Below, one piece after another: positions 35,653 to 43,871 of a stretch of 64,000 bases of DNA. Origin of the DNA: CADDYT01 sp035294125 (GTDB lineage: Bacteria; Chloroflexota; Ktedonobacteria; Ktedonobacterales; Ktedonobacteraceae); the NCBI GenBank assembly GCA_035294125.1, contig DATGLM010000049.1, forward strand, positions 186,001 to 250,000, read 5' to 3'. The notes below the pieces were generated by a model that was not told the DNA's origin, did not search any database, and saw only the letters and a list, made by a program, of their open reading frames with translations. The translations under genes and the position numbers were made by a program. Position 1 is the stretch's first letter. Every line of letters starts with the position of its first letter.

Positions 35653-36660
35653 ATGGCGATTGAGCTGGGAGGGCTGCATCATGTTACGGCGGTGACCAGC
35701 AAGCCCTCTGAAAATGTGGCGTTCTATACCGAGGTGCTGGGGATGCGCCTCATCAAGAAGACGGTTAATCAGGATGATGTCAGCGCCTATCATCTCTTTT
35801 ACGGGGATGAGCGGGGCAACGCGGGCACTGAAATGACCTTTTTTGATTGGGCCGATATCGGGCAGCACGTGCCGGGCGCGGGTCAGATTTCCGGTACGGC
35901 TTTCCGCGTGCCGGGACGCGAGGCGCTCGACTGGTGGGTGCAGCGTTTCAACGAGTATGGCGTAAAGCATGGTGGGATCGTGGAGCGTGTGGGCAGGGCG
36001 ATGATTGCCTTCACCGACCCGGAGGGGCAGCGGCTCGAACTGGTAGATGATGCACTGGCTGCTGGCATGGTCGGCGTTGCTCCCGGCCATCCCTGGGCGA
36101 AGAGTCCCGTTCCCGCTGAGGCGGCCATTCGCGGGCTGGAAGGCGTGACACTCATTGTGCGCAGCATTCAGCCAACGGCCGCCGTGCTGACGGAAGTGAT
36201 GGGCTTCAGGAAGGTAGTGGAATACAGCAATGATGGTCATCACGAGGCGCTGTTTGAGGTTGGCCCCGGTGGCCCTGGCGCGGAGGTACGGCTGATTGCG
36301 CGACCAGACCTGCCGCGTCGCATGCGCGTTGGTGCGGGCGGGGTGCATCACGTTGCGTTCCGCACCCCCGACGAGGAGCAGCACCGCGCCTGGCATGACC
36401 GGCTCATCGAAGCAGGATTGGCGGCGACGCCCGTTATCGATCGTTTCTACTTCCGCTCAATCTACTTCCGCGAGCCGGGCGGCATCCTCTTCGAGATTGC
36501 CACTGAAGGCCCCGGTTTTACCACCGACGAGGACTTCGAGCACCTCGGCGAGCATCTTTCGCTGCCCCCGTTCCTTGAGCCACAGCGCTGGGAGATCGAG
36601 GCCGGTCTCAAGCCGATTGTGCCGATCAGCCTTCCCAAAGTCGGCGCTACCGGGCGCTGA
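35653..36660 (+). CDS. Ring-cleaving dioxygenase, VOC superfamily (MhqO-like)
   Basis: 335 residues made of paired vicinal-oxygen-chelate modules. N-terminal GLHHVTAVTSKPSENVAFY and VLGMRLIKKTVNQDD, second half GGVHHVAFRTPDEEQ and ILFEIATEGPGF. The His of each HHV and the Glu of FEIATE are the expected metal ligands. Relatives such as Bacillus MhqO and MhqA open hydroquinone rings and confer resistance to quinones (family knowledge). GAAAGGAAATG precedes the ATG. No operon partner on this strand; a 17-bp palindrome upstream may control it. Confidence 0.9.
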   Translation: MAIELGGLHHVTAVTSKPSENVAFYTEVLGMRLIKKTVNQDDVSAYHLFYGDERGNAGTEMTFFDWADIGQHVPGAGQISGTAFRVPGREALDWWVQRFNEYGVKHGGIVERVGRAMIAFTDPEGQRLELVDDALAAGMVGVAPGHPWAKSPVPAEAAIRGLEGVTLIVRSIQPTAAVLTEVMGFRKVVEYSNDGHHEALFEVGPGGPGAEVRLIARPDLPRRMRVGAGGVHHVAFRTPDEEQHRAWHDRLIEAGLAATPVIDRFYFRSIYFREPGGILFEIATEGPGFTTDEDFEHLGEHLSLPPFLEPQRWEIEAGLKPIVPISLPKVGATGR

Positions 36661-36731
36661 CAAAAGCTCAGCAGGCCAATCGTGAGGGATTAGTCTGCCA
36701 GGCTACCACTTACAGATGGCAACATTCCCGG

Positions 36732-38456
36732 TCAAGGTTGATCGTCGGCGTCGTCATCGATCATCTTGATAGCCGGAGCGATATCCGATTGAGGGTAGCC
36801 TTGCTTAAGCAGCAGATAGCCGTCGTCCATGTCCTTGATGCCGTAATTGCCCTGTTGGAGTATACCTTTCACCGTGGTCGCATAGTCGTCGTAGTCCTTG
36901 AAGGGATAGGTATAGTTGCTGGCGTCCAGGAAAATGTAGTCGGCATGACCGACGCCGTAGGGGAAGAGATAGATGTACTGGCGCTCGCTGAGATGTGGAA
37001 CCAACGTAGTCTGGGCCGAGACGGAGGCGTCAGGCGGAATCTCTTTCAAAAAGCGGCTGGCTAGCTTATCGTGCTGTGTCATTTGAGGCTTGACGAAGCC
37101 GTGCGCGTAGGGCATCACGCTGTAGACATTGTACTGTACCGTGCTGTTAAAAACGCGCACGAGCATATAGCACAGCACCAGCGCGATGACGCTGACCTGT
37201 ACCAGTCTGGAGAGCGAGGGCCAGTAGGTTTGCGCAGGACGGAAAGGCACTGCCTGTTGTTTTTCGCTGGCTACACGTTCTTCCTTTTCTATTCTCTGGC
37301 TCAGGTGTACCATCAACCAGCGCACTGACCAGAGAAGCAGCACGGTGGCCTCGATACAGGAAAAAATCAAAATGGGAATGATTTCCGCATTGTACTGAAA
37401 GTCACCGCTGTACATGTTCGGTGTGGAACTGAGCAGATTCAGCGCGATTGTCGGGCTGGCAAGCAGCAAGACCCAGGGGGCCAGCAGCGGCAGATAGCCA
37501 GCCGGGGCCAGTAATTCGCGCAGGTAATGCATATGGGCAGACTCCAGTACGTGCTGCTGAATGACCTGCACCGGGTGCGTCAAGATGTTGAGCGCGACCC
37601 GCACGGGATTGTTGCCGAGGTAGGCATAGCGCGAGGCGAGCAGGGAGTGCCCGATAGGACTGCAATAGTGGACGACAAGCAATCCCATAGCGGTCCAGCC
37701 GAGGGCAAGGGCAGCAAGGCCCAATCCCAGGCGCGGGCGTGCCTGAAAGAGCAGCGTCCACAGGCCGAGCAAGAAAATAACGCCAGCAATCTCTTCCTTG
37801 CAGGCCAGGCAGAGCACCGCGAAAACAAGAAACCAGAATGTTTTGCGTGTATAGAGAAAATACAGGGCAAAGAGCAAAAGCGCGATGGTCAGCGTCTCAG
37901 CGTGAAAGTCGAAATTGACGGCGTATTGCTGGGCTGGATAAAGCAGGTAGAGCAGGGCGAATGGCACCCCTGCCCAGGCATTGCGCAGGCGCAGGCGGGC
38001 CAGCCAGAACGCGGGAAATGCCCCGCTTGCCACGACAAGCACCTGGAATATCATCAAAGTTTTGGGGTCGGGCCAGAACAGATAAAGCAGGGAAATGGGG
38101 AAAAGGATTGGCTCAAAGTGGATCGCGAAGCGGCTAATGCCATTCAGTCCGTAGCAATTGGTATCGGTGAGTGAATTGCAGATCGTCTGGTGCAGCATCG
38201 ATCCATGCAGCAGGGTCCAGATGGCCTGATCCATGATGCCCAGGTCTTCACCATTTGTCAGGAAGGCGTCCTGCTTTGTTGTCAGAAAAATGCTGAAATA
38301 GATGATATAGGCCAGCACCGCCAGGGTGACAAGTCCCAGCGCTATCCAGAAGTCGCGAGTTTTCGCCAGAGGTTCGGGTGCCGGATACAGTCCTCTTTTC
38401 CATCTGGTGTACAGACGTTGCCATGTGAGACTCAGCAGCTTGACGATTTTCTTCAT
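36732..38456 (-). CDS. DUF2079-family polytopic membrane protein
   Basis: 574 residues with about 11 hydrophobic segments. The N-terminal part LTNGEDLGIMDQAIWTLLHG and the later SRFAIHFEPILFPISLLYL match the DUF2079 family, proposed GT-C-like membrane proteins. The long C-terminal part carries DASVSAQTTLVPHLSERQYI. The role is unknown; transfer of sugars from a lipid carrier is the usual suggestion for the fold. GGAGGTGGGAG precedes the ATG. Confidence 0.82.
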   Translation of the reverse strand: MKKIVKLLSLTWQRLYTRWKRGLYPAPEPLAKTRDFWIALGLVTLAVLAYIIYFSIFLTTKQDAFLTNGEDLGIMDQAIWTLLHGSMLHQTICNSLTDTNCYGLNGISRFAIHFEPILFPISLLYLFWPDPKTLMIFQVLVVASGAFPAFWLARLRLRNAWAGVPFALLYLLYPAQQYAVNFDFHAETLTIALLLFALYFLYTRKTFWFLVFAVLCLACKEEIAGVIFLLGLWTLLFQARPRLGLGLAALALGWTAMGLLVVHYCSPIGHSLLASRYAYLGNNPVRVALNILTHPVQVIQQHVLESAHMHYLRELLAPAGYLPLLAPWVLLLASPTIALNLLSSTPNMYSGDFQYNAEIIPILIFSCIEATVLLLWSVRWLMVHLSQRIEKEERVASEKQQAVPFRPAQTYWPSLSRLVQVSVIALVLCYMLVRVFNSTVQYNVYSVMPYAHGFVKPQMTQHDKLASRFLKEIPPDASVSAQTTLVPHLSERQYIYLFPYGVGHADYIFLDASNYTYPFKDYDDYATTVKGILQQGNYGIKDMDDGYLLLKQGYPQSDIAPAIKMIDDDADDQP

Positions 38457-38671
38457 ACGCTCCCACCTCCTAAACCATAATACTGGAGTATTGCTCTAGA
38501 GGATTTCCCCCCCATTCCTCCACGCGATTTTCTCATTATCTATAACGAACGTTATGTAAAAAAACAACGTGTTAGTACCTGCTATCCCATCCTTCAGGAA
38601 TGAGGCGATGCTTCCTCGCTCGCCCTGTCCAATCGTTTGCGGGCGCGGACGAGCGCCCATACCGCTAAAAC

Positions 38672-38700
38672 TTGACAGATCGCGCTCTTATGAGTATATT
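38672..38700 (+). promoter_or_regulatory. Sigma-70-type promoter of the metG leader
   Basis: TTGACA at 38672-38677, 17-bp spacer, TATATT at 38695-38700. Transcription would start near 38707, about 270 nt before metG. The promoter before the ABC leader shares the extended CTTGACAnATCGC start. Confidence 0.8.
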
Positions 38701-38779
38701 TACATCTGAAGAATTGCGCTCAGGGTGCAACATGCGCGCCCTTGATACATTTATCGATGGGAAAGAGGATATGACAATC

Positions 38780-38890
38780 GTGCAGCGTACGCGGCATGTT
38801 CCCATGTTAATGTCCATGCTTAGCGGTATGCCCATGGCATACCGCCGGTCGTCGCTGTCCTCTGCATCTTCACAAGACATAGAGATATAA
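38780..38890 (+). CDS. metG leader peptide, Met-rich (36 codons)
   Basis: GTG 38780, with AGAGGA at 38764-38769, opens 36 codons that begin GTG-CAG-CGT and end at TAA 38888. Five Met codons fall in eleven (MLMSMLSGMPM, 38804-38836). An alternative ATG at 38771 is too close to the ribosome-binding site. Directly after the Met codons lie a perfect 10-bp hairpin (38823-38845) and a segment (38846-38863) able to pair with the leader ribosome-binding site or with the terminator loop (38923-38932). A ribosome slowed at Met codons would leave that segment free to form an antiterminator. Role inferred from architecture and from the similar leader at 40723. Confidence 0.65.
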   Translation: MQRTRHVPMLMSMLSGMPMAYRRSSLSSASSQDIEI

Positions 38891-38910
38891 GTAAAGAGCT
38901 TGGCAGACTC

Positions 38911-38946
38911 AGGGGTGCGGGCGACAGGACCGCGCCCCTTTCTTTT
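38911..38946 (+). terminator. Intrinsic terminator (attenuator) before metG
   Basis: Arms AGGGGTGCGG (38911-38920) and CCGCGCCCCT (38930-38939), one G-U pair, nine-base loop, followed by TTCTTTTT. It sits 20 nt after the leader stop and 30 nt before the metG start. The loop and right arm contain GACAGGACCG, complementary to the upstream CGGTC-n4-CTGTC. Confidence 0.8.
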
Positions 38947-38975
38947 TATATTGTTTTTTAGAAATGAGGTGAACT

Positions 38976-40580
38976 ATGGCAAATGAAGCACAGGGTAGCC
39001 CGGAGCAAGGGCAGGAAGCTGAGAGAAAACCTTATTACATCACGACAGCCATCGACTATCCGAACGCGGAGCCGCATATCGGCCATTCGCTAGAGAAGGT
39101 GGCTGCCGATGTGGTGGCGCGCTATCACCGCTTGCAGGGAGACGAGACTTTCTTCAGCATGGGTGTGGATGAGAACAGCCAGCATGTGGTACGCGCCGCC
39201 GAGGAACACGGCGTCGCGCCCGTGGAGTGGATTAATCGCATGGACGAAGCTTTCCGGCTGGCGTGGAGCAAACTGAATATCTCGTATGACTACTGGATTC
39301 GCACGCGCTCGGAGCAGCATTTTCGCGCCTCACAGGAGATGTTTCGGCGGGCGCAGGAGCGCGGCGACATCTACAAGGCCACCTATGCCGGCTGGTACTG
39401 CCCCAACGACAACACCTTCTATACTGAAGAGGAACTGGTCAACGGCAGATGTCCGAACCACCCCTCAATTGTGCCGGAGTGGGTCGAAGAGGAAAATTAC
39501 TTCTTCGCCCTCTCGAAGTACAGTGATCGCCTGCTCGCGCACATCAGCGCGCACCCGGAGTTCATCGTACCGGCCAGCCGCCGCGCCGAGGTGCTGGGCA
39601 TGATTCGCCAGGGGTTGCGCGATTTCTCTGTCTCGCGCCTCGTGCGTCCCGGCGCGCAGCACTGGGGTGTCCCCGTGCCGGGCGATGAGCAGCACGTCCT
39701 CTACGTCTGGTTCGACGCTCTGACCAACTATGTCACCTCCGCCGGCTTCCCGGACAACCTGGCGCAGTTTGCCCATTACTGGCCCGCCAGCGCGCACGTC
39801 ATCGGCAAGGACATCACGCGCTTCCACTGCCTCTACTGGCCCGCCATGCTCCTGTCCGCCGGGCTGCCTCTGCCGGAGCAGGTCGCAGTACATGGTTTCA
39901 TGACGCTTGAGGGGCAGCGCATCTCCAAAACGACGGGCAACATCATCGACCCTGTCGCCCTCGTTGATGAGTTCGGCGCGGACGCCGTGCGCTACTACCT
40001 GACACGCAACCTGTCCTTTGCCTCAGACGGCGATTTCTCGCGGGCCGGTCTCGTGCGCTACTACAACGACGAACTCGCCAACGACCTGGGAAACCTGCTC
40101 AACCGCGTCGTCTCCATGGTCAAACGCTATCGCGGCGGCGCTATTCCCGCGCCCGGAGCGGCAGGCTCCTTAGAGGAAGAGATGCAGCAACTCGCGGCAG
40201 AGACGCGCCAGCGAGCGGCAGAGGCCATCGAAGCCTGGGAACTCGGCGCCGCCCTCGGCGCCATCTGGGCCTTCGTGCGCCGCACCAACCAGTATATCGA
40301 GCAGAACGAACCCTGGAAGCTGGCCCGCCAGCCCGAACAGGCTGAACGCCTCAACAGCGTCCTCCACACTGCTGCTGAAGCCCTGCGCCTGCAAGCCATT
40401 CTCCTCGCCCCCTACATCCCCACCAGCGCCGATCGTATCCTCGCCCAGCTCGGCCTCGAACCGGCTGGTAGAGGCGCGTGGGTAGAGCGCGGCACGTGGG
40501 GCAGCGAGCCGCTGAGGCAGGTTGTGGGCGGGGAGTTGCTGTTCCCACGCATTGAACAGACGGAAAAAACGCAGTTGTAG
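38976..40580 (+). CDS. metG: Methionine-tRNA ligase
   Basis: 534 residues, class I synthetase. The HIGH motif is seen in YPNAEPHIGHSLEK near residue 35 and the KMSKS equivalent in GQRISKTTGNIID near residue 312. The connective-peptide zinc site is degenerate: YCPND and RCPNH keep one Cys each. The C-terminal helical anticodon-binding domain follows; there is no C-terminal Trbp111-like extension. Attaches Met to initiator and elongator tRNA in the cytoplasm. GAGGTG precedes the ATG. Expression is probably set by the Met-rich leader and terminator upstream. Confidence 0.95.
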   Translation: MANEAQGSPEQGQEAERKPYYITTAIDYPNAEPHIGHSLEKVAADVVARYHRLQGDETFFSMGVDENSQHVVRAAEEHGVAPVEWINRMDEAFRLAWSKLNISYDYWIRTRSEQHFRASQEMFRRAQERGDIYKATYAGWYCPNDNTFYTEEELVNGRCPNHPSIVPEWVEEENYFFALSKYSDRLLAHISAHPEFIVPASRRAEVLGMIRQGLRDFSVSRLVRPGAQHWGVPVPGDEQHVLYVWFDALTNYVTSAGFPDNLAQFAHYWPASAHVIGKDITRFHCLYWPAMLLSAGLPLPEQVAVHGFMTLEGQRISKTTGNIIDPVALVDEFGADAVRYYLTRNLSFASDGDFSRAGLVRYYNDELANDLGNLLNRVVSMVKRYRGGAIPAPGAAGSLEEEMQQLAAETRQRAAEAIEAWELGAALGAIWAFVRRTNQYIEQNEPWKLARQPEQAERLNSVLHTAAEALRLQAILLAPYIPTSADRILAQLGLEPAGRGAWVERGTWGSEPLRQVVGGELLFPRIEQTEKTQL

Positions 40581-40621
40581 AGGTATGGAGTGCTGATCCA
40601 AAAAACACACACTCAGAAGCC

Positions 40622-40650
40622 TTGACAAATCGCAACATTTCCGGTTATGC
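40622..40650 (+). promoter_or_regulatory. Promoter of the ABC-exporter leader
   Basis: TTGACA at 40622-40627 and TATGCT at 40645-40650, spacing 17-18. It lies 42 bp after the metG stop, so the exporter operon has its own start. The -35 context CTTGACAAATCGC matches that of the metG leader promoter. Confidence 0.65.
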
Positions 40651-40722
40651 TTCTTTCAAGCAGTTTACGTAGTTCATCCACATGAGCTGATTATTGTGTT
40701 GAAAGATCAGAGGATAACGACC

Positions 40723-40833
40723 GTGCAGCGTAATTGTGTCTCATTTGTACACATTACCCTTACCTCCGAATACTACATGCCCGTCGTGGCACGCAACTGG
40801 TCGTCTTTGTCCTCTCGATGCACGCTTACTTGA
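40723..40833 (+). CDS. Leader peptide of the ABC-exporter operon (36 codons)
   Basis: GTG 40723, with AGAGGA at 40709-40714, opens 36 codons beginning GTG-CAG-CGT, the same start and length as the metG leader. It shares little else except WSSLSS near the end, which is encoded by the pairing segment GGTCGTCTTTGTCCTCT (40799-40815). That segment can pair with AGAGGATAACGACC (40709-40722), covering the leader ribosome-binding site, or with GACAGACC (40876-40883) in the terminator. No codon run is evident, so the stalling cue is not a single amino acid. It may sense a translation-blocking compound (inference). Confidence 0.5.
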   Translation: MQRNCVSFVHITLTSEYYMPVVARNWSSLSSRCTLT

Positions 40834-40862
40834 GCAGCCGTCAAATCCCGTAGAAGCATCCG

Positions 40863-40900
40863 TTGGGGCGCAGGCGACAGACCTGCGCCCCCAATTTTTT
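40863..40900 (+). terminator. Intrinsic terminator (attenuator) before the ABC operon
   Basis: Stem GGGGCGCAGG / CCTGCGCCCC with loop CGACAGA, then CCAA and six T (40895-40900). It lies 30 nt after the leader stop and about 100 nt before the ATPase start. The loop plus first right-arm bases read GACAGACC, complementary to GGTC-n5-TGTC in the leader. Confidence 0.85.
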
Positions 40901-40996
40901 GTACTGTACCAGCGTATCCAGAATACTCCAATGCATGTCATACTTCGCTCTCGCTCAGCATGACACGCCGGAAGCCAGTTTCGGAGGAGGAAAACG

Positions 40997-42124
40997 ATGG
41001 CAATAGTCGAGGTTGAGGCATTACGCAAGACGTTTAGAAGTCGGCAGCGTGGGGCGGGGCTGGCGAATAGCCTGCGCTCGTTTGTCGCGCCGCGCTATCG
41101 CGAACGCGAGGCGGTGAAGGGCATTAGCTTTGCGCTGGAGGCAGGCGAGGTGCTGGCCTTTATTGGGCCGAATGGCGCGGGCAAGTCTACCACCATCAAG
41201 ATGCTCACCGGTATCCTCTATCCTACGGCTGGCAGGGTACATGTGCTGGGCCTTGCGCCCTGGCAGCAGCGGCGCACGCTGGCGTATCACATCGCCAGCG
41301 TCTACGGGCAGAAATCGCAGTTGTGGTATCATTTGCCGCCGCAGGACACGTTTGATCTGCTGGCGCGCATCTACGAACTGGATATGGCGGAGTATCGCAA
41401 ACGCCGCGCCTTCCTGGTCGATGTCTTCGATATCGGCGAATACATGTCCACGCCCGCGCGCAAGCTGAGCCTTGGCGAACGCATGCGCTGCGAACTGGCG
41501 GCGGCTCTGCTGCACAAACCCTCGATTGTCTTTCTGGACGAGCCAACCATCGGCCTGGACGTGATCGCGCGGCAGCGCATCCGCGACCTGATCGGCCAGC
41601 TCAACACGGAGGAGGGCCTGACCGTCTTTCTGACCTCGCACGATGCGGGCGACATCGAGCAGGTCTGCCGCCGCGCCATCGTTATCAATCACGGCGAGAT
41701 CATCCTGGACACGCCCGTCTCCAGGCTCAAACGCGACTACCTGAAGGCGAAGACAGTTGATTTGCTGCTGGAAGGCTCGGCGGAGGAGCTGCTGAAAATG
41801 GATAGCGAGAGCGAGCAGCCGCGCCTGAGCGTGCGCGCGCCCTTGTCTATCCACGAAGAGATTGTGGAGACGCCGGGCGTGCGCGTCCTCAAGGCAAAGG
41901 GACACGGTCTGAAGCTGGAGGTCGATACCGCGCAAACGCCGCTGGAGCCGATCATCGCCGCCATCATGCAGCACTCGCACATCCTGGACATGACCATCGC
42001 CGACCCGCCGATGGAGGAGATTATCGCCGCCATCTATAGCGAGAAAGGCAAGGTAGAGACGGGGCATAGCAAGCAAGAGCAGATAGCGCAGGAAGCTGAG
42101 AAAATTGAGGAGGTGACGCCATGA
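40997..42124 (+). CDS. ABC-2-type exporter ATPase
   Basis: 375 residues. Walker A GPNGAGKSTTIKMLTG, signature LSLGERMRCELAAALLH, Walker B SIVFLDEPTIGLD, switch His in LTSHDAGD. A C-terminal extension of about 130 residues ends in a charged Glu/Lys tail. Energises the two membrane proteins downstream; the set is the paired-DUF990 exporter type. GGAGGAGG precedes the ATG. The partial repeat CGCTCAGCATGACACG lies just upstream of that site. Substrate unknown. Confidence 0.92.
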   Translation: MAIVEVEALRKTFRSRQRGAGLANSLRSFVAPRYREREAVKGISFALEAGEVLAFIGPNGAGKSTTIKMLTGILYPTAGRVHVLGLAPWQQRRTLAYHIASVYGQKSQLWYHLPPQDTFDLLARIYELDMAEYRKRRAFLVDVFDIGEYMSTPARKLSLGERMRCELAAALLHKPSIVFLDEPTIGLDVIARQRIRDLIGQLNTEEGLTVFLTSHDAGDIEQVCRRAIVINHGEIILDTPVSRLKRDYLKAKTVDLLLEGSAEELLKMDSESEQPRLSVRAPLSIHEEIVETPGVRVLKAKGHGLKLEVDTAQTPLEPIIAAIMQHSHILDMTIADPPMEEIIAAIYSEKGKVETGHSKQEQIAQEAEKIEEVTP

Positions 42125-42168
42125 ATTACACGCTGGCCGATATCAATCTGTCGTTACGAGCTGGGTGA
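42121..42168 (+). other. 15-codon ORF overlapping the ATPase stop
   Basis: ATG 42121 overlaps the ATPase stop (ATGA) and reads MNYTLADINLSLRAG to TGA. The next permease starts 31 bp later with its own AAGGAG. It may be a translational-coupling relay or the start of a lost gene. No family match is possible at this length. Confidence 0.25.
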
Positions 42169-42199
42169 AGCGTCGAATAGCGCCAGAAGGAGAACTTAG

Positions 42200-43051
42200 A
42201 TGGAGACGGCCATAGCACGGGTACGGCCCCGGCGTAGCATATGGAAGCGGGCGCGCTTTGCCCTGCAAAAATACGTGGCCGTGTTGCGTGTCAGCGCGGC
42301 CAACAACCTGGCCTATATGATGGAGGTCTTTTTCCGCGCGCTGTTGCTGGTTGTGCTGGTCTTCATCCTGGCGCAGTTGTGGAAGACCACCTTCTCGGTG
42401 CGGGGCGCGCACATCCTGAGCGGCTTCAGCATCGGTGACATGATCTGGTACCTGGCTGCCGCCGAGACAATTGCCATGTCCATGCCCGCGCTGACGCGGC
42501 GTATCGATATGGAGGTGCGTTCGGGCCAGCTTGCCTATCTGCTGGGGCGGCCCTGCAACTACGTGCTGTACAATTTCGCGCAGTATCTCGGTGAGCGCGT
42601 GGTGCGTATCGGCATCAACGGCGCGGTCGCCGCTGTGCTGGCCTTCGTCATCGCCGGTTTGCCGCATTTCACCTGGCAGGGCTTTCTTGCCTGGCCGCTG
42701 CTGGCCTTTCTGGCCGTCTGCATCGATTTCACCGCCTACTTCAGCATCGGTCTGCTGGCCTTCTGGTCGGAGGAGACGCAATCGTTCTCGCTGATCTTCA
42801 GCCGACTGACGCTGGTGCTGGGCGGCGTGCTGGCCCCGCTGGACATCTTCCCGCAGCCGTTGCGCAGTATCGCTCAGGCGCTGCCCTTCAGTAGCATTCT
42901 CTACGGCCCGGCGCGCACGCTGGTGCATTTCGACGCGGGCTACCTCGGCTTCCTGCTGGTGCAGCAGATCATCACGCTGGCCGGGGGAACGCTGATTCTG
43001 CTGGCGATTTACTCGATAGCTATCCGGCGCGTCAATATCAATGGAGGCTGA
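42200..43051 (+). CDS. ABC-2 exporter permease (DUF990 type), subunit 1
   Basis: 283 residues with six hydrophobic segments, including ALLLVVLVFILAQLWKT and LSGFSIGDMIWYLAAAETI. The MEVRSGQLAYLLGRPCNY loop and the general plan match the PF06182 ABC-2 membrane family, which occurs as two different subunits with one ATPase. AAGGAG precedes the ATG. The next permease starts 4 bp after this stop. Confidence 0.88.
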   Translation: METAIARVRPRRSIWKRARFALQKYVAVLRVSAANNLAYMMEVFFRALLLVVLVFILAQLWKTTFSVRGAHILSGFSIGDMIWYLAAAETIAMSMPALTRRIDMEVRSGQLAYLLGRPCNYVLYNFAQYLGERVVRIGINGAVAAVLAFVIAGLPHFTWQGFLAWPLLAFLAVCIDFTAYFSIGLLAFWSEETQSFSLIFSRLTLVLGGVLAPLDIFPQPLRSIAQALPFSSILYGPARTLVHFDAGYLGFLLVQQIITLAGGTLILLAIYSIAIRRVNINGG

Positions 43052-43055
43052 CCAT

Positions 43056-43859
43056 ATGAAGATCATCAAAACAGCTGGTAGCACGCTGCGCTTCATCAGG
43101 GCGTACCTGGCCGCGAATGTGCAGGCGGCGATGGAGTATCGCGCCGCGTTCTGGGTGCAAATCTTCGCGATGGCGGCCAACGACAGCCTCTGGCTGTTCT
43201 TCTGGTGGAACTACTTCCGCCAGTTCCCGCTGACGCACGGCTGGCAGAACACCGATATCGTCATTCTCTGGGCGGTCTCCGCCTGCGGTTTCGGCATCGG
43301 CATGGCCGTTTTCGGCAACGCGCCGAAACTGGCCTCGATTATCATGACCGGCGGGCTGGATGCCTACCTCGGCATGCCGCGCAATGTCCTGCTGCACGTC
43401 TGCATCGCCTCTACCGACCCGTCGGCGTGGGGAGATGTGCTGTTTGCCGTCGGCGCCTACCTGCTCCTGCTGCGCCCGGACATCTGGCATTTCGCCCTCT
43501 TCGTCCTGCTCTCGCTGCAGGTCGCGCTCATCTTCGTCTCGTTCGTCGTGATTCTCTGCTCGCTGGCCTTCTTCCTGGGCAACACCGAAGGCATGGCGCA
43601 GCAGATGATGGGCGCGCTGATCTCCTTCAGCACCTACCCGATGACGATTTTCACCGGCGTTGTGCGCTTGCTGCTTTTCACCGTTGTCCCGGCGGGCTTC
43701 ATCTCCTTCATCCCGCTGCAACTGCTGCACCAGTTCACCTGGCCCCTGCTCGGCGCAATGGCGGGCTTCACCACGCTGATCGTGCTTGTCGCCACCGCCA
43801 TCTTCTCGCTGGGCTTGAGACGCTACGAAAGCGGAAATTTGCTGGGGATGCAAAATTGA
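43056..43859 (+). CDS. ABC-2 exporter permease (DUF990 type), subunit 2
   Basis: 267 residues, about six hydrophobic segments. The loop TGGLDAYLGMPRNVLLHV corresponds to the GRP loop of subunit 1, so the two are diverged paralogues that should form the heterodimeric channel. ATG 43056 has GGAGG 8 bases upstream, inside the end of the previous gene. The operon ends at a 31-bp inverted repeat. Confidence 0.88.
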   Translation: MKIIKTAGSTLRFIRAYLAANVQAAMEYRAAFWVQIFAMAANDSLWLFFWWNYFRQFPLTHGWQNTDIVILWAVSACGFGIGMAVFGNAPKLASIIMTGGLDAYLGMPRNVLLHVCIASTDPSAWGDVLFAVGAYLLLLRPDIWHFALFVLLSLQVALIFVSFVVILCSLAFFLGNTEGMAQQMMGALISFSTYPMTIFTGVVRLLLFTVVPAGFISFIPLQLLHQFTWPLLGAMAGFTTLIVLVATAIFSLGLRRYESGNLLGMQN

Positions 43860-43871
43860 TGGAGCAGTAGC

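Noticed and set aside
38890..38975. T-box riboswitch upstream of metG
   Set aside because: ACCGCG in the terminator recalls the T-box end, but there is no AGGGTGGNACCGCG antiterminator core and no specifier stem. The exporter leader of the same design lacks even this resemblance.
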